In this document: one piece after another, positions 7,169 through 16,200 of the stretch
Layout of the letters: each line of letters begins with the position of its first letter
How positions within the stretch are numbered: the first letter of the stretch is position 1
Origin: Saprospiraceae bacterium
GTDB taxonomy: Bacteria; Bacteroidota; Bacteroidia; Chitinophagales; Saprospiraceae
Direction of reading: 5' to 3'
Assembly: GCA_013042795.1 (NCBI GenBank)
Contig: JABDPK010000067.1
Span: forward strand, 1 to 19,038
DNA length: 19,038 bases
The notes under the pieces: model-generated
Databases searched by the model: none
What the model was told of the DNA's origin: nothing
What the model saw: only the letters and a program-made list of their open reading frames with translations
Translations under genes and position numbers: made by a program

Positions 7169-7177
7169 CCCCCCCCC
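7169..7177 (+). repeat. C9 homopolymer in the leader of the giant gene
   Basis: Nine consecutive C lie 82-90 bp before the start codon, in otherwise AT-rich DNA. Long C/G runs are prone to slipped-strand length change and, in other bacteria, drive phase variation of surface proteins. Here it would lie in the transcribed leader, downstream of the proposed promoter. Confidence 0.6.
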
Positions 7178-7190
7178 ACTTCAGTAAATG

Positions 7191-7206
7191 TACGGCGATA
7201 GCCGTA
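7191..7206 (+). promoter_or_regulatory. Small hairpin in the leader of the giant gene
   Basis: TACGGC and GCCGTA form a perfect 6-bp stem with a 4-nt loop GATA, extendable by two wobble pairs. No T run follows, so it is not a terminator. It sits 53 nt before the start codon and could affect mRNA stability or translation, or form a protein site as DNA. Confidence 0.4.
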
Positions 7207-7210
7207 TGGT

Positions 7211-7241
7211 TGAATTTATTTAATACTAACTGAATTTATTT
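7211..7241 (+). repeat. 11-bp direct repeat, 20-bp period, just upstream of the start codon
   Basis: TGAATTTATTT occurs at 7211-7221 and again, identical, at 7231-7241. The start-to-start distance of 20 bp is about two helical turns, so both copies would face the same side of the DNA. The second copy ends 17 bp before the ATG. Confidence 0.5.
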
Positions 7242-7258
7242 CTAATTCATAGGTCGCA

Positions 7259-10200
7259 ATGAGAAAAATTACATTTGTGCTACAAGCTTTAAGTGGATAT
7301 CTGTTATATGCACTTTTATTTATGTCCACCAATTCTATTGGTCAGTGTCTTTCAGGAACCCTGGAAGGTTATGTATATACCGATAGCAATTTTAATGGAT
7401 TAAGTGATCAGTCAGAGACTGGCAAATCCGGCGTATTGGTCCGGGTTTATAATTCCAACGGACAGATGGTGGGTCAATCCATCACTGGTACCAACGGATT
7501 TTTTAATGTCCAGGGGCTGGATGATGGAGAAGAATTTCGGGTCGTGTATGACGTCCCGTCAGATACCTACGTTTCAGCGGCAGGAATTAATAACAAAACA
7601 GAGGTTCAGTTTGTAACTGTACCAAACTGTAGTTCTCAAATGGGAATTATAGAGGGGCATACTAACTGTGGACCCGGCACAGAGCTATTCCTTACTTGTT
7701 TTGTTAATGGACTTGGTACAAACTCTCCGCAACAGGAAACAGTTGTAGGGCTAAGTCATGACTTTAATGAGGGTACAAAGGTAAATGCATATTCCAATCA
7801 ATCGGAAACGGGTGCTGTATGGGGAATATCTTATAAAAATTCAACACAGGAAATCTTTACTTCCGCTTTTGTTAAGCAGCACGCTGCTTTATCAAATCAC
7901 GGGCATGATGCGATCTTTTCTACCGATTTAAGTGGAAATACGCCTGCAACAAAATTGTTTGCAAGATTGTCAGACCTCGGTCAATCTGTTGGTAACATGG
8001 CAGTGACTGATTCCAAAGATTGTGACTATGGTCACCAGGTCGGAAAAATTGGTTTGGGCGCCTTGATTCTTGATGAATCTGAAGAACATTTATACGTTAC
8101 AAATCTATACAATAATACTGTTGTAAAAATAAATACATCGAATCCAACTGCCTCAAATACAGTAAGTTATGCGGTTCCGAATCCTGGATGTAGTTTCAAC
8201 GACTACAGGGTTTTTGCACTTGAAATATATAGTGGAGAATTATATGTTGGCGTAACATGTACAGGTGAAACTTCGGCCATTGATGCTGAGACTTCTTTTC
8301 ATGTCTATAAAATGAATATGAATTCAGGGAATTTTAACCTGATTTTCAGTACTGGTGAAGCAGACAAAGCATGGGATAATTCTGACTACAATAAAAATTC
8401 TGTGTTATGGCTAAAAGATATTGAATTTGCAGATCCCGATCATATGATATTGGGTATAGCAGATAAATCAGGTGATACTTTTTGTAATGGAGCTTCAAGC
8501 AGGGTAGATGATTTGTTTGGAGATATATTAATGGTATATAAAGAAAACAATACCTGGAAAATGGAGAGCAATGGTCAGGCAGGCAGTAGATCTGGCACTG
8601 GTGTTGGTAATGGTCAAGGACCAGGTGGAGGGGAATTTTTTGGAGATGACTTCTTTCCTAAAAATCCGTCTGATCACCCGGAAGTAGCGTTGGGATCATT
8701 GTTTATTTTACCTGGTACAGACGAAGTTGTCGCTGCGGTTTATGATCCTCTATACAATACGTATTCAGGAGGGTTACACCGTTATAATACCATATCCGGA
8801 CAAAAAACAGGATCCAAAGAGTTATATAACCACAATTTTGCAAACTACTTTGGAAAAGCCAGTGGCTTTGGGGATGTGACGGGCAGATGCGGTTCTTTGC
8901 CTGTTGAAATTGGAAACCTGGTGTGGATAGATGAAAATGAAAATGGTCTGCAGGATGCCGGTGAAAAAACACTGGCAGGTGTAGAACTGGTGATTTGTGA
9001 TGCCAGTTGTAATGAAATCGGGTCTACTATCACCGATTCAAATGGAAATTACGCCTTCAACAATTTAAATGTAGATAAAGACGGAGATGGTCAGATGGAT
9101 GGTTTGACCGCTGGAAGTAAATACTATATTTCATTGGATCCTGATATGTTTGATGCACAAGCATCTGCTTACCTCATCGATGAAGATTATTATTTTCCAA
9201 CTATCATTGCTGGTGACAGTAGAATCAATTCAAATCTTGACGGGGACCTTGAACCTTGTTCTGATCCGACAACAAAGAATTTACCTGTTGTAGAGGTCAT
9301 TGCTGAAGCAGGCAATTTAACCAGTTTTGACCTGGGCTTGAAAGCCTCAAGTACCTTTGACCTGGCTTTGATGAAGATAAAAGATTCAAATAATTCAGCG
9401 AAAATTGGTCAAACTGTGACTTTTGAAATTGAAGTATTTAACCAGGGCGGATTAGTGGCTACTGAATATGAAATTGTTGATTACATCACAAAGGCTTTCA
9501 GATTTGACGCTGCATATAACCCGGGATGGACATTTAGTGATGGTATTGCAAGAAGAGTTGTGAAATCCCACCTTTTACCGGGATCTTCTCATAAGGAATC
9601 TATAATGTTGACTGTATTACCAACAAAGGATATTTCTGATTTTGTTAATATAGCTGAAATATCATATGCAAAAGATATTACTGGCGCTTTAGCCACGGAT
9701 TCAGATTCTACGCCGGATGATAAAATGGATAATGATAAAGGAGGCGAGGTAAATACAAATACTGATGATGAATTAAGCAATGACGGAACAATAGATGAAG
9801 ATGATCATGATCCGGCATTTTTAGAAGTCATGGATCTTGCATTAATGAATATTGTCAGGGATGACAGAAATTATGATATTGGCGAAAAGGTCATATTTGA
9901 TATGACAGTCTATAACCAGGGAAATGTTCCTGCCAAAAATATTGAGGTTACGAACCAGTACCCTGAATCACTTACTTTCAATCAATCAGAAAACAGTCAA
10001 TGGACGCAGAGTTCCGGCTCTACTGTGAGTACAACAATCAATGAAGTTTTGGAACCGGGTGCTTCTATTACAGTTTCAGTAACACTGGATGTAATCGATA
10101 ATAACGGTTTTAGAAATATAGTGGATTATGCAGAAATCTCAGGATTTATGTCCGATAATCCATCGGTAACTGTTGACTTTGACTCGTCACCGGATATTTT

Positions 10201-13200
10201 ATTTAATAATGATATCGGTGGCAATCCATACGATTATACCGATAATATGATCGATGATCATGGTTCTGTCGATGAAGATGATCACGATCCTGCATTTGTC
10301 AGAGTCAGGTTGATAGACCTGGCATTAAAGAAGTCTACTGAATCCGAAGCACAGGAGCCTGGTGATGTTGTAAGTTTTGATATTGATGTAATCAATCAGG
10401 GTGAAATTTCTGTCAGGACGGTTACGCTTGTGGACTATCTACCTGATCATACTACATTGGTTGATAACAGCTGGACAACTGATACGAGTGATCCTACAGG
10501 AAGGATAGTATATAAGGTCCTGGACTTTCCGGAAGGATTCAAGCCTGGAACAATACATACAGAAACCATTTCATTGTCACTGGATATGAATGTTGATCCT
10601 GGATTGGTTATCAATGAAGCTGAAATTGCTCAAGTCACCGATTTTAATGGAATGGATATTTCAGAATTGGATATTGATTCTAAAGCTGACATGAAAAAAG
10701 AAAATGATGCTGGAGGAATTGTGTTTTCAGACAAAGATGATTTTCTTGATGGAAATGGTATTGATGATGAAGATGATCACGATCCGGCTGCTTTATACGT
10801 GGCAATGATTGATGTCGTAGATAATTGCATTTGTATGAACAATGCCTCAAATTCTGCGGATGGTCAATTCACGGAAATTATTGAAGTCACTGCACCTACA
10901 GGTCAGACGTGGAAAGTGGATCATGCAGTTGGAATATATGATCCTTCCAGTGTGTCACCTCCGGTTGCGCCAACTCCGTTTGCAACAGGAGATTCAGGTT
11001 ACACCCTGGTAGAAACGCCATTATTTAATGGCAACAGTAAATATAGATTAACAGGGATAATCATTGATAACACACCTTATTCTCTAAGAGTTTTCAATGA
11101 AGATGCAGCATTCCTCCAAATTTCAGGAGGAGGATCAGCATGTAGTTATGAAGACATCGTTATCGTAAGTCCTACTGAGGGATTATCCGGGGTTTGTACG
11201 GGATCTACGCATATTTATAATGTACAAAACACATATGGATGTAATGATTTCAGTTGGTCTGTAAGCGGCGGTGGAATTATAAACGGTCCGTCAAATCAAA
11301 GTTCTGTAGAAGTTACATGGACAAATATCGGAGGACCGTATACACTTTCTCTTGTACCAAATTGCACAAATTCATGCCTGAGTCCGATCAATACCCAGGT
11401 AAGCGTTGGTCTTGGAGATGGTGCTATGGCTTGTCGTCATAATATCAATGTTTCTCTTGGTCTGAACTGTACGACAGAGATTGAAGCAGATATGGTATTG
11501 ACCAATCCTGCAGGTTCAGGTGTGGTATACCAGGTGATGGTACTTGATGATCATAACCAGCTTATTCCTAATAATTTATTGACAGAAGAACACTTATGGA
11601 CTGATGTAACAGTTAAAGTCATAAATCCATGCAACGGGAATTCATGTTGGGCGGTAGCCGCCGTAGAGGACAAAATGCCTCCTTCTATCCAATGTGAAGA
11701 TATAGACATGCCATGCTGGCAAATGGATTCCTATGAACCGCTTGTCGTTGACAACTGTACAGATGCAAGTTATACACTTCTTAGCGAGACGATTCAACCG
11801 ATCTCCTGTGATGTTGATTATATCAAAGAAGTTGTAAGAGTATATGTTGCAGAAGATGAGTTTGGTAATCAGTCAGAAGAATGTGAACAAACAATAAAAC
11901 TGGAAAGAATTGATCTTGATCAAATTGATTGGCCTTCCAATTTTATGCTACTTGATAATACAAACCTGTCTTGCATGGATGACATGTATGATGAGACAGG
12001 CTTCCCAAGACTTGAAATTACAGGTGTTCCATACCTGCATGGAGGGGCTTTATATCCGCTTCCTGATTTTTATTGTAACATAGGTATTGACTATTCAGAT
12101 TTTCTTGTTACTGAATTTGGATGTGTTAAAAAGATAATGAGAACATGGACTGTCTATGAAGCATGGTGTACGGTAGGGGAGTCTCGACAGTTTGCACAGA
12201 CCATAGAAATAGTAGATACATTCGATCCGGTCGTATCCTGCCCGCCTTCTATGACGGTGAGTTCAGATGGTGGTACAACATGTTCAGCGACAGTAACACT
12301 TGATCTTCCAACAGTGACCGATGATTGTTCAACTGAATTTGAAATTGATATTTCTTATCCGACAGGATTTCTCGATAATGTAACTCAAGCCAAGCAGGCG
12401 GTATTTGATGTTGGAGTAAGTGAAGTAACTTATACAGTTTATGATGGATGTGATAATTCAGGGACCTGTGTGACCTATGTCACTGTGGTTGATGAAGCAC
12501 CCCCAACTGCTGTATGCGATCAGAATACGATAGTATCTCTAAGATCTGATGGTACCGCAAAAGCCTTTGCACAAACATTTGATGATGGCAGCTTTGATGA
12601 TTGCAGCCTCTTTAAGATGTTGGTCAGAAGAATGAATTCAAATTGCAATTGCCATGTCCCTGTATATGACAATATGAGATACCTGGGTGAAAGAAATGGC
12701 AGATATTACTACTTGTCAAAGTTTAAGACACATGGCTTTAAAGCATATGATTATTCACAGGCATTTGGAGGATTTCTTGCGACGCTGGAAAGTAATGAAG
12801 AGCATGAATGGCTGTATGCACAGGCTAGTCAATACACGAGTGGAAATTATTATATCGGCTTAAGCGATGAAGGACATGAAGGCACATTTACATGGGCTAA
12901 TCATGCGCAACCAACTTATAATAACTGGATGTATGGAAGTCCTAATAATATTGGAGACAATGTAGTTACAAATGCCAATGGATATTGGGAGGTTGTAAAT
13001 GGAAATGCAACGGAGGCTTATTTTGTAATGGAAGTTTCAGATGCCTGTACTTTCAGCAACGAAGTCCATTTCTGTTGTGAAGATGTATCTGAAAACCAAT
13101 TGGTGATCTTTAGAGTGGTAGATTACTTTGGCAGATATAATGATTGCATGGTGAATGTAGAAGTTCAGGATAAAGTTGCTCCGGATATCAATTGTCCGGC

Positions 13201-16200
13201 AGATATGACCATCGACTGTACAACAGCATATGATCTTAATGATCTGTCTGCATACGGAACAGCGACAGCAACAGATGTTTGTGGTGTCACCCTGTCAGAG
13301 TCTGCTACAGATACTATCAATATTTGTAATGTAGGAGAGATAAACAGGGTCTTTACAGCGTCTGATTTGAATGGATCGAGTACCTGTGAACAAACGATAT
13401 ATGTAGAAAACAGCCATCCGTTCAACCCGGCAACAATTATCTGGCCGGCAGATTTTGATTCTGATATGGGTTGTGGTGCAGGAGATCTGCATCCTGATAA
13501 TTTACCTGCAGTAAACAGCTATCCAATATTGATTACGGATCAATGTGACATGGTTGCACCAAGCTATACAGACCAGACATATTCATTTGCCGGTACAGGA
13601 GCAAATGCATGCCTGAAAATATTAAGAACATGGACGGTCATCGACTGGTGTGAGATGGACAGGGATCCTAATTATGTACCTGCGGTATACGAGCAAACAA
13701 TTAAAATTACAAATACAGAAGGACCGACTCTTATAAGTGGTTGTGATACACTTGTTGTGTTCACAGAAGACTGTAGTGTAGGTTCAGTAAATTTTGCAGT
13801 TGTCGCTGATGATGACTGTACACCGAATAGTTCACTGGATGCAAATCTTGAAATCGTAAGATCAAGTGATAATGGAGTTGAAGTTTCAATGGATATATTC
13901 TCAAATGTACTTTCATTTACAGGAGATTTACCGATTGGCGAACACGTTGCATTTGCATCTTTCGAAGATATGTGCGGTAATAAAACGACCTGTGCCAAGA
14001 TTATCCAGGTTGTAAATGTGAAAACACCGACTGCAGCTTGTATCCAGGGATTGAGTGTCGCACTTGTACCTATGGATCTGGATGATGATGGTACACCTGA
14101 TACAGAGATGACTTGCGTTTTCCCTGAAATGATTGATGCCAGCAGTACACATATTTGTGGAAATGAGATCAACTTGAGTTTCTCAGCTGATACAACTGAC
14201 GACAAACGAATATATGAATGCCATCATATCGGTATCCAGGAGATTGAATTGTGGGTAACCGATGAATTCGGCAATACAGATAAATGTGTGACTACCGTGG
14301 AAGTACAGGATAATAATTTTGTTGATTTTTGTCCAAGATTTGACCTTGCATTGGTAAAAACGCTTGACACACAGGCTACACCGGGTCCTTTCATGCAGGG
14401 AAGCCAGGTTACATTTGATCTGACAGTCTTCAACCAGGGTAATGTTAGTGCATACAACGTGAACCTTGTTGATTATATTCCAGAGGGATTAACACTGGAT
14501 GATTCTAACTGGACCGATAACGGAGGTAAAGCAACACTGAATAATCCGATCGCATTCATTGAAGACTCAACACAAATAACAAGAAGCATTTCTTTTACAA
14601 TTGATAATGACTTTATGGGATTCTCTATCACAAATACTGCTGAAATAAGCAGTGCTGATAATGACAACGATCCTAATAATGTATTGATGGAAGATGCTGA
14701 CAGTGATCCGGATGATGTAAATGATGATACTGTTGGTGCAGATAATGAAGTCAATAACACAAATGGTGATGAAGATGATCATGATCCTGAGACGATTGAT
14801 GTAGAACAGATCTATGACCTTGCACTTTCAAAAACTGTTTCAAGTAGCGGCCCGTATGCACCTGGTGATCCTATTACCTATGATATATCAATTACAAACC
14901 AGGGTACACTGGATGCCTATGAAATAGATGTCATGGACCTTATTCCCCAGGGACTGACACTGAACGATGCCAATTGGACAACAACATTGGGAGGTGCATT
15001 TTATAATACATCCATACCTTCTATACTTGTTGGAGAGACTGAAACGATCAGTATTACATTCGTAATTGATGCCGACTACATGGGTGGATCTATCCTCAAC
15101 CAGGCTGAAATCATTGACCCGGATAACAATGATCCTGACGATATCGATAGTGATCCAGATACTTCGGTCAATGATGATGACAATAACGATGGTGCAGATG
15201 ATGATGATGAAGATGATGAGATGATCAATATCACGCATTCATTCGACATGGCATTGATTAAAGTAATAGATACTAATAATACACCGAGTACTGTACATCC
15301 TGGTGATAATGTGACATTTAATATAACTGCATATAACCAGGGAACACTCGATGCAACGAATGTTGTAATCAGAGATTATATCTCTTCAGACATGAGTTTC
15401 AACCCGGCAGATAATTCTGATTTCACTCAATTGGGAAGTATTTTGATGTCTACGATACCATACATCGAGGCAGGTGGATCATCCACAGTAAGTATTACCG
15501 TAAAAGTTGATGATGATTTCAGTGGTATAGCTGTGGTAAATAATGCAGAAATAATTTCAGCCACTAATACGATGGGGCTGGTTGATGAAGATGATCCTTT
15601 GTCAAATACCAATGATGGAACGACAAATGAATTATCGACAGATAACAATATTGATGATTTGGCGACGAATGGTATTGCGGATAATCCAAATGATGAAGAT
15701 GATTATGATCCTGCATTGGTAGATATTGATTGTAACCTTGCACCTCATTGTGCGACATTAGGTTCAATTGAAGTATTTCTTGATGCCAACGGCGAAGTAT
15801 CAATCACACCGGCTGATATCGACAATAATTCTTTTGCTGTGTGTGATGCCGCCACAGGAATTACACTTTCGATTGATAATGATTCATTCGACTGTACAGA
15901 CCTTGGATCCGGGAATATTGTAAATATGACCGTAACAGATAACCTGGGCAATGTATCTTCAGGAACTTGCCAGACCAATGTGACTGTAACGGATAATATT
16001 CCACCGACAGTTTCATGCCAGGATGTGACAGTGGACTATGTAAATGGAAACCCGGTATTGGTTCTTGCGAACATAACACAGAATTCAGAAGATGATAATT
16101 GTACGGTCAATTCTGTAGCAATTGATTTATTTGGTGTAAACCTGACAACACTTCCATGTACTCCTCAGACAGCCGAGGTCGTTGCAACGGATCAAAGTGG

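Larger units (their letters stand above)
6981..7258. promoter_or_regulatory. Divergent regulatory region between kbl operon and giant surface protein gene
   Basis: This 278-bp gap is AT-rich in its left two-thirds and holds an unusual number of ordered elements on the side of the giant gene. From left to right these are a promoter-like pair, a palindrome, a C9 run, a short hairpin and a direct repeat, listed separately. For the kbl side only an imperfect -7 like motif (TATAATTTG on the minus strand, near 7064-7056) is visible. No Shine-Dalgarno stronger than AGG is seen before the ATG at 7259, which is usual in Bacteroidota. Confidence 0.5.

Noticed and set aside
12650..13048. Lectin-like domain as the variable protein of a diversity-generating retroelement
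   Set aside because: No reverse transcriptase, template repeat or adenine-rich near-duplicate was seen, and the domain lies mid-protein and not at the C terminus, where variable regions usually sit.
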